From CAINVV01 sp963663005 (lineage in GTDB: Bacteria; Bacteroidota; Bacteroidia; Bacteroidales; Prolixibacteraceae): 64,000 nucleotides of DNA. Location: contig CAXXHH010000010.1 in the NCBI GenBank assembly GCA_963663005.2, positions 424,012 to 488,011 on the forward strand, read 5' to 3'. The position numbers were made by a program, and so were the translations under genes. Shown in pieces: positions 54,681-62,891 of the stretch. A model generated the notes under the pieces. That model searched no databases, was not told the origin of the DNA, and worked only from the letters and a program-made list of their open reading frames with translations. Each line of letters begins with the position of its first letter. Within the stretch, counting starts at the first letter, position 1.

Positions 54681-55410
54681 ACCGGGGCTCAGGTCGCGCA
54701 TGTTAGCTTTTCAGGTATTTATTATTTTGATTTGCCAGACATAATGAACTACGAAGTAAAAATTTCTTTTTTATTTTGTATTTTTATCATGCCACAATAG
54801 AACCAATTAGCGAAGCTGGTTTTTGCGGAGTTTATCCGGCCCCGACGGACACATGCCCGCGCTGTTTACCTTCGGCTATCCTGCTGTTGGCGGGATTGTA
54901 TAATTTCTATAAGGCCGGTCCTTACACCCTGAAAATCCTGGTGAAAAGTCAAATAGTAAACCCGAAATGTTGCAAAAAGTGAAGATTTTCTTAGAAGGGA
55001 CCGGCCTTATGGGGTTTTAGTAGTTTTTCAAGGAAGGTTTTTGAGGGTGGGGTATTAGCAAGCCATGCAGAAATGAGCCAGGTTGCCAAAGCTTATTTCT
55101 TATTCAATGTTCCATGGCGAGTGGCTTGCATGGCGTGATAAAAACCAGACGTAGTAAAAACACTAAAAGCCTATAAAGCCTTGATTTTTTGTTACTTTTT
55201 GATTAAGCAAAAAGTAAGAGAAATGAAATACCAAATCTGGATTTAAGGGTAAAAATCCATTGTGCTTTCGAAGTTTCACAAATCAAAAATGGATTCCATC
55301 ACATCAAAATAAAATGCACCTGCTTTTCAACACATCTTGAAAACAATTTCGGGGCTTACCGAACCATTTTAGTGCATCATTGTTTAATAATTGCGATAAT
55401 TAGTTAAACA
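54681..55410. other. gene-free region with inverted repeats
   Basis: A 730-bp gap between the truncated gene end and the SRPBCC gene. It contains an inverted repeat at 54909-55010 and a hairpin TTACTTTTTG/CAAAAAGTAA at 55192-55217, which I recall as a common Bacteroidota intergenic word. A short frame at 54776 has no family resemblance. No real gene is seen. Confidence 0.55.
54909..55010. repeat. 102-bp element with 13-bp terminal inverted repeats
   Basis: ATAAGGCCGGTCC (54909-54921) and GGACCGGCCTTAT (54998-55010) are exact reverse complements; imperfect pairing goes further inward (CTGAAAATC with GATTTTC). The inside is AT-rich with no frame. It may be a small non-autonomous element or a large hairpin. 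Confidence 0.7.
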
Positions 55411-55872
55411 ATGCGACAATACGAGTTTAAACAGTTTGTTCCTGCCAGCCTTGATGTTGTGTGGGATTTTTTCTCTTCACCTGCTAACCTTTCGAAAATC
55501 ACCCCTCCCGGGATGGGTTTTATAATGACTTCGCCCTTACAGCCTGAGATGTATGCCGGCATGTTTATTACGTATAAAGTAAGCCCGGTGCCCGGATTCA
55601 GGCTCAACTGGGTAACCGAAATCACACATGTTAACCCTAAGAAGTTCTTTATAGATGAACAGCGCCGCGGTCCATACAGCATCTGGCACCACGAACATCA
55701 TTTCAGCGCAGTTGAAGGCGGTGTCGAAATGCTCGACATTCTCAGTTACCAGGTTCCTTTTGGCTTCATCGGCTCGCTGGTTGACCTGGTTTTTGTGAAA
55801 AATAAAGTGAAACAGATTTTTAATTACCGTGAAAAACAAATCCTTACACTATTTCCGCCGGCCAGGAAATAA
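55411..55872 (+). CDS. SRPBCC-family ligand-binding protein
   Basis: A 153-aa cytosolic protein with a START/Bet v1-like fold. Typical stretches are VPASLDVVWDFFSSPANLSKITPP and HHEHHFSAVEGGVEM, and the end FGFIGSLVDLVFVKNKVKQIFNYR. This subfamily is found across Bacteroidota and has no fixed function; some are annotated as cell-division inhibitor relatives. Stands alone, 140 bp before homogentisate dioxygenase. Confidence 0.85.
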   Translation: MRQYEFKQFVPASLDVVWDFFSSPANLSKITPPGMGFIMTSPLQPEMYAGMFITYKVSPVPGFRLNWVTEITHVNPKKFFIDEQRRGPYSIWHHEHHFSAVEGGVEMLDILSYQVPFGFIGSLVDLVFVKNKVKQIFNYREKQILTLFPPARK

Positions 55873-56012
55873 CATCATGGCGGGATACAAAATTGTACAG
55901 GAAAAGCTGCAATTATATTTATTTCACCTGAACAATCCTGCAGTGCACTTCGTTTTATTATCTTTGAAATAATTCCTGCAACCCTGATGTTCAAGCTTCA
56001 ATAATTATCCAC

Positions 56013-57170
56013 ATGCCATACTATTATACATTGGGAAGCATTCCCCATAAACGACATGTTCAATTCCGCAAACCCGGAGGAGGGCTTTATTCCGAGCAGC
56101 TGGTGAGTACCGAAGGATTTTCGGATATTTATTCGATTACCTACCATGTTTATCCGCCTACCATGGTTAAATCCATTGGTGAGCCATACAGTGTTGCTCC
56201 CGGGATTGCTGTTGTAAACAATACCCAAAACCGCAGCCTCCAGGGATTTTCGGTTAAGCCACAGGATGATTACCTGCTGAGCCGCGTTCCGGTACTTGTA
56301 AATAACGATGTGTATATATCGCTTGCCGCTCCTCGGCAATCGATGAAGGATTATTTTTACCGTAATGTTTCGGCCGACGAACTGCTTTTTATTCACGAAG
56401 GCAAAGGTATACTGCATACCATGTATGGTGAAATCCCTTTCGGTTATGGCGATCATGTTGTAATACCCCGTGGTGTTACCTACCAGGTTGAATTTGAAAC
56501 TTCGGCAAACCGGCTTTTTATTGTTGAATCCTTTACACCTTTCCGCTTCCCCAGGCGATATGTAAACAAAAACGGGCAGTTGCTCGAGAATTCGCCGCTC
56601 TGCGAGCGCGACATCAGGGTACCGCAAAACCTAAAAACCTTCGACCAGGAAGGCGATTTTAAAGTACTGATAAAAAAGAACGATACAATTTTCCCGTACC
56701 AATTTGCCACTCACCCGTTCGATGTTATTGGATGGGATGGATGCCATTATCCATGGGCATTTTCGATACATGATTTTGAACCCCTTACGGGCAGGATCCA
56801 TCAGCCGCCACCTGTTCATCAAACGGTTGAAGCAAATAACTTTGTAATGTGTGCTTTTGTTCCCAGGCTTTACGATTATCACCCCGATGCTATTCCGGCT
56901 CCTTACAACCACAGCAATGTGGATTCTGACGAAGTATTGTATTACGTCGACGGGGAGTTTATGAGCCGCAAGCATGTGCAGCGCGGGCAGATTACCCTGC
57001 ACCCGATCGGACTCGTTCACGGTCCTCACCCCGGTGCCGTCGAAAAAAGCATTGGTTTAAAGGAAACCCGCGAGTTAGCAGTTATGGTCGATACATTTAA
57101 ACCTCTTAAACTTACCCGCCAGGCACTTGAAATCGAGGAGAAGGAGTATTATAAGTCGTGGATGGAGTAA
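56013..57170 (+). CDS. hmgA: homogentisate 1,2-dioxygenase
   Basis: A 385-aa iron enzyme that opens the homogentisate ring in tyrosine breakdown. The C-terminal cupin iron site is visible: HSNVDSDEVLYYVDG and TLHPIGLVHGPHPG give the two His and one Glu ligands. It is shorter than the 430-445 aa of the animal enzyme but complete, as in other Bacteroidota. HPPD and FAH follow on the same strand, each separated by a repeat-filled gap. Confidence 0.93.
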   Translation: MPYYYTLGSIPHKRHVQFRKPGGGLYSEQLVSTEGFSDIYSITYHVYPPTMVKSIGEPYSVAPGIAVVNNTQNRSLQGFSVKPQDDYLLSRVPVLVNNDVYISLAAPRQSMKDYFYRNVSADELLFIHEGKGILHTMYGEIPFGYGDHVVIPRGVTYQVEFETSANRLFIVESFTPFRFPRRYVNKNGQLLENSPLCERDIRVPQNLKTFDQEGDFKVLIKKNDTIFPYQFATHPFDVIGWDGCHYPWAFSIHDFEPLTGRIHQPPPVHQTVEANNFVMCAFVPRLYDYHPDAIPAPYNHSNVDSDEVLYYVDGEFMSRKHVQRGQITLHPIGLVHGPHPGAVEKSIGLKETRELAVMVDTFKPLKLTRQALEIEEKEYYKSWME

Positions 57171-57179
57171 TAGTTCTAA

Positions 57180-57431
57180 ATCGCTTTTCCGGTTTGAAAG
57201 AAATAAGTAATTCAAAATTCAAAGTGCAAAATTTAAAATTCAAAATTTATCATTTTGTATTTGAACCCTTGAACCCTTGAACCCTTGAACCCTTGAAAAT
57301 CAACCCATCAACTCATTGTCCATTGTCAAGTATCCATTAACCCATCAACCCCTCAACTCATAACTCATAGCTAATTGTCAATTGTCAATTGTCAATTGTC
57401 AATTATCCATCAACCCCTCAATCACACCCAT
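57180..57431. repeat. tandem and fold-back word repeats before HPPD
   Basis: The gap carries an 8-bp tandem TTGAACCC four times (57261-57292), a 7-bp tandem AATTGTC four times (57373-57400) and ATTCAAAA/TTTTGTATTTGAA fold-back words (57212-57265). No gene. The HPPD frame is open back to 57375 only because of the repeat. Confidence 0.8.
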
Positions 57432-58529
57432 ATGACCCCAACCGATTTCCTCCCCATCAACGGGACTGACTATGTTGAATTTTATGTAGGGAATGCCAAA
57501 CAGGCTGCGCATTATTATCAAACTGCATTCGGATTCCAGCCCATGGCTTATGCAGGCCTCGAAACGGGGCTGACTGACCGTGCATCGTATGTGCTCCAGC
57601 AGGGTAAAATCCGCTTTATACTTACTACTGCTCTGGTTCCGGATTCCCCCATCGGAGAGCATGTTAAACAACATGGCGATGGTGTTAAAGTAGTTGCTTT
57701 ATGGGTGGATGATGCCCGTAAATCGTTCGAGGAAACTACGAAAAGGGGCGCTAAACCTTACCTGCAGCCAACAGTGCAAAAGGATGAAAACGGCGAGGTT
57801 GTGCTTTCAGGCATTCATACCTACGGCGAAACGGTACACATTTTCGTGGAAAGAAAGAACTACAAAGGGATATTCCTTCCGGGCTATGTAAAATGGGAAC
57901 CTGAATACAGGCCGGCGGATGTTGGACTGTTGTATGTTGATCATATGGTTGGCAATGTCGACTGGGGCCAGATGAACACCTGGACGGAATTCTATGCCAG
58001 TGTGATGGGATTCAAACAGTTGATTTCATTCGACGACAATGATATTTCAACCGAATACACAGCCCTGATGAGCAAGGTTATGTCGAATAATAACGGTTTT
58101 ATCAAATTCCCTATTAACGAACCGGCAAAAGGAAAGAAGAAATCGCAGATCGAAGAATATATCGATTATTACCGGGGATCAGGCGTACAGCATGTGGCTA
58201 TGGCTACCGACAATATAATGCAAACCGTTGGTGAACTGCGCAAGCGGGGAGTCGAGTTTCTTACGGTACCCGATTCCTATTATGAAACCGTGACCGAGCG
58301 TGTGGGTCTGATTGACGAAGATATTAAAGTGCTCAGGAATCTCGGGGTCCTGATCGACCGTGATGATGAAGGCTATCTGCTGCAGTTGTTTACCAAACCC
58401 GTTGAAGACCGCCCGACTGTTTTCTATGAAATTATACAACGCAAAGGGGCAAAATCGTTTGGGAAAGGAAATTTCAAGGCATTGTTCGAAAGCATCGAGA
58501 GGGAGCAGGCGAGAAGGGGAACGTTGTAG
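57432..58529 (+). CDS. hppD: 4-hydroxyphenylpyruvate dioxygenase
   Basis: Converts 4-hydroxyphenylpyruvate to homogentisate. 365 aa from ATG 57432. Two vicinal-oxygen-chelate domains; the iron ligands are His in VDHMVGNVD, His in VQHVAMATDN and Glu in FYEIIQRKG. The C-terminal FGKGNFKALFESIEREQARRG is typical. The earlier start at 57375 lies in repeat sequence and is rejected. Confidence 0.96.
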   Translation: MTPTDFLPINGTDYVEFYVGNAKQAAHYYQTAFGFQPMAYAGLETGLTDRASYVLQQGKIRFILTTALVPDSPIGEHVKQHGDGVKVVALWVDDARKSFEETTKRGAKPYLQPTVQKDENGEVVLSGIHTYGETVHIFVERKNYKGIFLPGYVKWEPEYRPADVGLLYVDHMVGNVDWGQMNTWTEFYASVMGFKQLISFDDNDISTEYTALMSKVMSNNNGFIKFPINEPAKGKKKSQIEEYIDYYRGSGVQHVAMATDNIMQTVGELRKRGVEFLTVPDSYYETVTERVGLIDEDIKVLRNLGVLIDRDDEGYLLQLFTKPVEDRPTVFYEIIQRKGAKSFGKGNFKALFESIEREQARRGTL

Positions 58530-58539
58530 GGAAGGGGTT

Positions 58540-58695
58540 GTGATTTACGATTTACGATTTGGGGATTTGAGAATTTGAGGATTTGAGGATTTGAAACTCT
58601 GAAACTCTTAAACCCTGAAACCCTGAAACCCAGCAACCAGTAACCAGAAACCAGAAACCAGCTACCAGCTACCAGCAACCAGAAACTTTTAATTT
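58540..58695. repeat. short-word repeats between HPPD and FAH
   Basis: Successive word runs: GATTTACGATTT, GAGGATTTGAG, GAAACTCTGAAACTC, AAACCCTGAAACCC and AACCAGAAACCAGCTACCAG. Each word is repeated a few times before the next begins. No gene. Confidence 0.75.
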
Positions 58696-58752
58696 GGACA
58701 TTGGAAATTGATACAAGAAATAGAGTAAACATAGAATTAAAATAATAAGCAA

Positions 58753-60000
58753 ATGAAATCGTGGATTGAGATTAAGCCCGGGAGTGATTTTTCGATGGCC
58801 AACATCCCTTTCGGGATAGGGGTTATTCCGGGTAGCGGCGCTGTGATTTGCACGCGCATTGGTGATACAGTGGTGGATTTGTCAGGCCTCGCCCGCTTAG
58901 GGTACTTCGATTTGATTGGAATGAAGGTTGAAGATTTTGAAAAACCTGTCTTAAACGATTTTATTGCTAAAGGCCGGAAGTCGGCATGCCGGGTACGCTC
59001 GCTTATACAGGAGTGTTTCACCAAAGGAAATGCCACTGAACATGAAGTTTTATTAATCCGTGAAAAAGTTTTATACGATTACACTGCTGTTCGCTTGCTT
59101 ATGCCCCTGCATGTCGGTGATTATACCGATTTTTATTCAAGCATTGAGCATGCCACCAATGTTGGCATTATGTTCCGTGACCCGGCAAATGCCCTGTTAC
59201 CCAACTGGCGGCATATCCCGGTGGGTTACCACGGACGCGCTTCGAGCATTGTTGTTTCAGGGACCGAAATCCATAGGCCCAAAGGACAGGTAAAACCTGC
59301 TGATTCGGAAATGCCTGTTTTCAGCCCGACCCGGCAACTTGATTTTGAACTTGAAACCGCTTTCATCATAGGCAGGGAAACCCAGTTGGGTGAAAGTATT
59401 TCAACCGCCGATGCCGAGGAGTATATTTTCGGCATGCTTCTTTTCAACGATTTATCGGCCCGCGATATTCAAAGCTGGGAATATGTTCCGCTTGGGCCTT
59501 TCCTTTCGAAGAATTTCGCATCGGTTGTTTCACCATGGGTGGTTACCCTTGATGCTCTCGAACCATTCAGGTGCGCCGGACCTGAACAGAAGCCTGGAGT
59601 ATTGCCATACCTGGAATTTGAAGGTGATCGTAATTTTGATATAAACCTTGAAGTCCTTATCAAGCCGGGTGAGAGCAACGAAGTGAGTATCAGTAAATCG
59701 AATTACAGGTACATGTACTGGAATATGAGCCAGCAACTGGCACATCATACTGTAAACGGCTGCAATATGCGTGTGGGCGATCTCTGCGGGAGCGGAACCA
59801 TAAGTGGCCCCGATCCAGGAAGCTACGGCAGTATGCTTGAACTCAGCTGGCGGGGAACAAAACCTATACCTATGCCCGATGGCTCCGAACGGAAATTTAT
59901 CAACGACAACGATACTGTCATCATGCGCGGTTATTGCGAAAATGAGGAAGTACGAGTCGGATTCGGCGAGGCTGTTGTGACGATATTGCCGGCTAAATAG
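58753..60000 (+). CDS. fahA: fumarylacetoacetase
   Basis: A 415-aa hydrolase that splits fumarylacetoacetate to fumarate and acetoacetate, the last step of tyrosine breakdown. The N-terminal domain starts MKSWIEIKPGSDFSMANIP; the C-terminal catalytic domain has the metal-binding DYTDFYSSIEHATNVG, PVGYHGRASS, FELETAFIIG and LFNDLSARDIQSWEYVPLGPF. The isomerase that makes its substrate is not in the window. Confidence 0.96.
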   Translation: MKSWIEIKPGSDFSMANIPFGIGVIPGSGAVICTRIGDTVVDLSGLARLGYFDLIGMKVEDFEKPVLNDFIAKGRKSACRVRSLIQECFTKGNATEHEVLLIREKVLYDYTAVRLLMPLHVGDYTDFYSSIEHATNVGIMFRDPANALLPNWRHIPVGYHGRASSIVVSGTEIHRPKGQVKPADSEMPVFSPTRQLDFELETAFIIGRETQLGESISTADAEEYIFGMLLFNDLSARDIQSWEYVPLGPFLSKNFASVVSPWVVTLDALEPFRCAGPEQKPGVLPYLEFEGDRNFDINLEVLIKPGESNEVSISKSNYRYMYWNMSQQLAHHTVNGCNMRVGDLCGSGTISGPDPGSYGSMLELSWRGTKPIPMPDGSERKFINDNDTVIMRGYCENEEVRVGFGEAVVTILPAK

Positions 60001-60004
60001 AAAC

Positions 60005-60161
60005 TGGTTACTGGTTACTTGATGTTAGAGGATAGAGGATAGAAGATGGAAGATGGAAGATATATGATGGAGTATGGAACCCTTGAACCCTTGAACTCTT
60101 GAACCCCTGAACCCATTGAACCCCTGAATTCCTCAACAAATAAAAATCCCCCAATACCCCC
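60005..60161. repeat. short-word repeats after FAH
   Basis: AGAGGATAGAAGATGGAAGATGG words, then CCTTGAACCCTTGAACTCTTGAACCCCTGAACCC words like those at 57261. No gene. Confidence 0.7.
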
Positions 60162-61079
60162 ATGTCCACCATCGACCCAAACGAAATACTGCCCCATCAC
60201 CTTCACCGTATGCTGCTCACGGCAATAGCCCCGCGCCCGATCGCATTTGCAAGCACTATCGACAGTGCAGGAAAGGCCAACCTTTCGCCTTTCAGCTGTT
60301 TCAATGTATTCGGGGTTAATCCGAGCACGCTTATTTTTTCACCTTCACGCAGCGGCCGTACAAATGAGCTAAAGGATACGTACCTCAACGTTAAGGAAGT
60401 TCCTGAAGTCGTGATCAATGTAGTTACTTATTCGATGGTTAACCAGCAGAACCTTGCCAGTACAGAGTTTCCAAGGGGGGTTAACGAGTTTTTCAAATCC
60501 GGTTTCACACCGGTTCCATCCGAAAAAATAAGACCTTTCAGGGTAAAGGAATCACCGGTTCAGATAGAGTGTAAAGTCCGCCAGGTAATCGAGACAGGTA
60601 CCGGTGCAGGTTCAGCCAACCTTATTATCTGCGAGGTTGTCCTGATTCATATCAATGACAAAGTACTCGACAGGAATGGCACCATCGACACCCGCAAACT
60701 CGACCTTGTAGGCCGTATGGGTGCCGATTATTATGTAAGGGCCTCGGGCCGAGCTTTGTTTACACTCGAAAAACCATCGGGCAAAAATGCAATCGGGGTC
60801 GATTCGCTACCCGAATCGGTGCGTTTAAGTTCCTTCCTCACCGGGAATGACCTCGGGCGTTTGGGCAGCCTGGTGAATATGCCAACTGCAGTTGATATCA
60901 AAAATTACAGGGGAGCGCAAAAATTCAGGAAAATTGCAGTCGATGTAAGTGCCGACACCGGAAAACTCACGGAAGAAACTCATAAGGAAGCACATCGCCT
61001 GCTGGCGGATAACAACATATATGAAGCCCTTATTTTACTTCTGGCTGCCGACAGCCTGCTTATGGCTGATCTGCAATAA
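60162..61079 (+). CDS. flavin reductase-like (FMN-binding split barrel) protein
   Basis: A 305-aa protein. The first 200 residues are an FMN-binding split barrel of the flavin reductase-like family: APRPIAFASTIDSAGKANLSPFSCFN and NLASTEFPRGVNEF are typical. About 100 extra C-terminal residues are helical. It follows the tyrosine genes on the same strand, but its role there is unknown; it may support an oxygenase. Its last 20 bp overlap the 3' end of the phenylalanine hydroxylase gene. Confidence 0.9.
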   Translation: MSTIDPNEILPHHLHRMLLTAIAPRPIAFASTIDSAGKANLSPFSCFNVFGVNPSTLIFSPSRSGRTNELKDTYLNVKEVPEVVINVVTYSMVNQQNLASTEFPRGVNEFFKSGFTPVPSEKIRPFRVKESPVQIECKVRQVIETGTGAGSANLIICEVVLIHINDKVLDRNGTIDTRKLDLVGRMGADYYVRASGRALFTLEKPSGKNAIGVDSLPESVRLSSFLTGNDLGRLGSLVNMPTAVDIKNYRGAQKFRKIAVDVSADTGKLTEETHKEAHRLLADNNIYEALILLLAADSLLMADLQ

Positions 61080-62799
61080 GCGATAATCCGTCGCTGATCA
61101 ATGTCCTCATGTCGTCGTTTTTCCCGGCGCAGGATTCAAGGTAATCAATAATCTCCTTTGCCGATTCGTTTTCGCCAAACGGCCTGATAAGGTCTTCAGC
61201 TATTTCGAGCGGAAGCAGCCATTCATCAGGATAATCAAGTTTGAGGATCTGCCAGATTTCTTTTAAAACAGCTGAATCGGAGCCTTCAGTCCTTTCGGCC
61301 TGTACCTGGCTATACAAACTATGTAGCCGTAATGTATTTTCACTGTGAAGCAGGTGGTGCGTTTTTTCAACGGGAGCCGGGTATTGGAGCTCGAAAGCAT
61401 CAGGATCGGCCGGCCCTGAAAAACAGGAAACAATGCTTGTACCAATAGCCATATCGTAAATGCCCCATTCCGGCCTGAAGAGAACAGTTCCCTTGTAACT
61501 CACAGTACAATCGCTGAATGAGAAGAGCAGGTTCATGCCTCTCTCAGTGGTTATTTTTTGAAGGATGCCTTTAACCAGCACCCCGCTGCTGAATTCCAGG
61601 CTCAATTCGGTGCCCGTAACAATATCGTTTGCGGCAAGTTCGCCCTCGCTCATCGATTCAATATTTCCCGCAATTCCTTTTATTGTGCCCACGGGGGAGC
61701 CAAAGCCATCTTTGTGGTAAGTAATTCCGTGTCCGGCTAGCTGCCTGTTTCCAAAGCAAAGCATTGCCGGTCCACCGAAAGAAAGGTAAACAGGATGAGC
61801 ATTCAAAACCTGCACTTTTACAAGTTTCCCCGAAATCTGAAGCCCTGAACTGTAAACAACGGTTGAAGTTCCGTCCGACAAAAGAGCCTTGTTCAATCCA
61901 TCCATTCCTCCCTTGCTTACTGCCATAGTGGCCAGGTATTCGTCGAGCACACTGTTCAGATGCTCAAAGTCGGGGGTAACAAAAAGCTGTGGCTGCTGGT
62001 TTGTTATATCAAAGCTAAAATGCTGCGCTTCGAGCGAATAAGGGAGTTTCTTTACTTTTGACTTGAGGCAGTTATGGCTTTCGCCGATTGACGATAACAG
62101 CCCGGCACCGTAGATTTTGGGATTTCCGACAGTCCCTATCAGTCCGTACTCAACTGTCCACCAGTGGAGGTTGCGCAGCAAAGCCATTTCCGACGGGTTC
62201 TCCTGGAGTTTCGAAAGCCTGTCGAGGTCGGTTTCTGCCTGTTCAATAACTTCAAACGGAGTGTATGGATCAGCTTTCAGGATAGAGAGATGCCGTATGG
62301 CTTCGTATACCTTGTTGTCGTAAGCCGATGAAAATGCCAGTGTGCCAACACGGCCGAATTCGCGCAGGTAAGCCGAATATTCCCCGTCGGCAATTATTGG
62401 GGCATGCCCGGCGGCTTCATGAATAATATCGGGTGCCGGAGTATACAGAACCTGATCGATAGGCCTGATGTCGGCTGCAATTACAAGTACATTGTAGGCC
62501 TGGAATTCCATAAAAGCGGCCGGGGGAATAAACCCGTCGACAGCAACTGCTGCCCAGCCAATTTCCGAAAGTATACGGTTCATGCCGTACATATGCGGGA
62601 TGCGGTCGATACTGATTCCGGTCCGTTTAAGGCCTTCGAGATACGAAGAATGAGCAACATGTGGAAGGTAACGCACATTCTGCCGCATGATATAGCGCCA
62701 AACCGCATGATCCTGAGCCGAATAGCCTGCATACGGCTGGTCGATGATCAGGTTAAGCAGGTGGCGCGGCAGTTTGTCGAGTACTTCGTTAGTTTCCAT
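61060..62799 (-). CDS. phhA: aromatic amino acid hydroxylase (phenylalanine 4-monooxygenase), long form
   Basis: Makes tyrosine from phenylalanine with a pterin cofactor. The iron ligands are His127, His132 (IIHEAAGHAP) and Glu217 (WWTVEYGL). The catalytic domain fills the first 300 or so residues; the enzyme then has a C-terminal extension of about 270 residues with a beta-rich part (LSFGGPAMLCFGNRQLAGHG) of unknown role. Most bacterial enzymes are 260-300 aa. It faces the flavin reductase gene and overlaps it by 20 bp. Confidence 0.94.
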   Translation of the reverse strand: METNEVLDKLPRHLLNLIIDQPYAGYSAQDHAVWRYIMRQNVRYLPHVAHSSYLEGLKRTGISIDRIPHMYGMNRILSEIGWAAVAVDGFIPPAAFMEFQAYNVLVIAADIRPIDQVLYTPAPDIIHEAAGHAPIIADGEYSAYLREFGRVGTLAFSSAYDNKVYEAIRHLSILKADPYTPFEVIEQAETDLDRLSKLQENPSEMALLRNLHWWTVEYGLIGTVGNPKIYGAGLLSSIGESHNCLKSKVKKLPYSLEAQHFSFDITNQQPQLFVTPDFEHLNSVLDEYLATMAVSKGGMDGLNKALLSDGTSTVVYSSGLQISGKLVKVQVLNAHPVYLSFGGPAMLCFGNRQLAGHGITYHKDGFGSPVGTIKGIAGNIESMSEGELAANDIVTGTELSLEFSSGVLVKGILQKITTERGMNLLFSFSDCTVSYKGTVLFRPEWGIYDMAIGTSIVSCFSGPADPDAFELQYPAPVEKTHHLLHSENTLRLHSLYSQVQAERTEGSDSAVLKEIWQILKLDYPDEWLLPLEIAEDLIRPFGENESAKEIIDYLESCAGKNDDMRTLISDGLSLIADQP

Positions 62800-62891
62800 A
62801 TCAGGTTATGATGTCGCTTAAATCTATTACTTTTGGTTCCGGTTTTTGTTTACCAAAGATATATATTTCCCTGCATATAATACTACCTATT

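Noticed and set aside
54776..54982. 68-aa frame in the gene-free region
   Set aside because: Crosses the inverted-repeat element, Cys- and Pro-rich without a family; probably chance.
55998..56627. 209-aa minus-strand frame opposite homogentisate dioxygenase
   Set aside because: Shadow of a well-conserved gene, without recognisable domain.
57255..57410. Possible CRISPR array from the tandem repeats before HPPD
   Set aside because: Units are 7-8 bp with no spacers between them and no cas genes nearby; simple tandem repeats.
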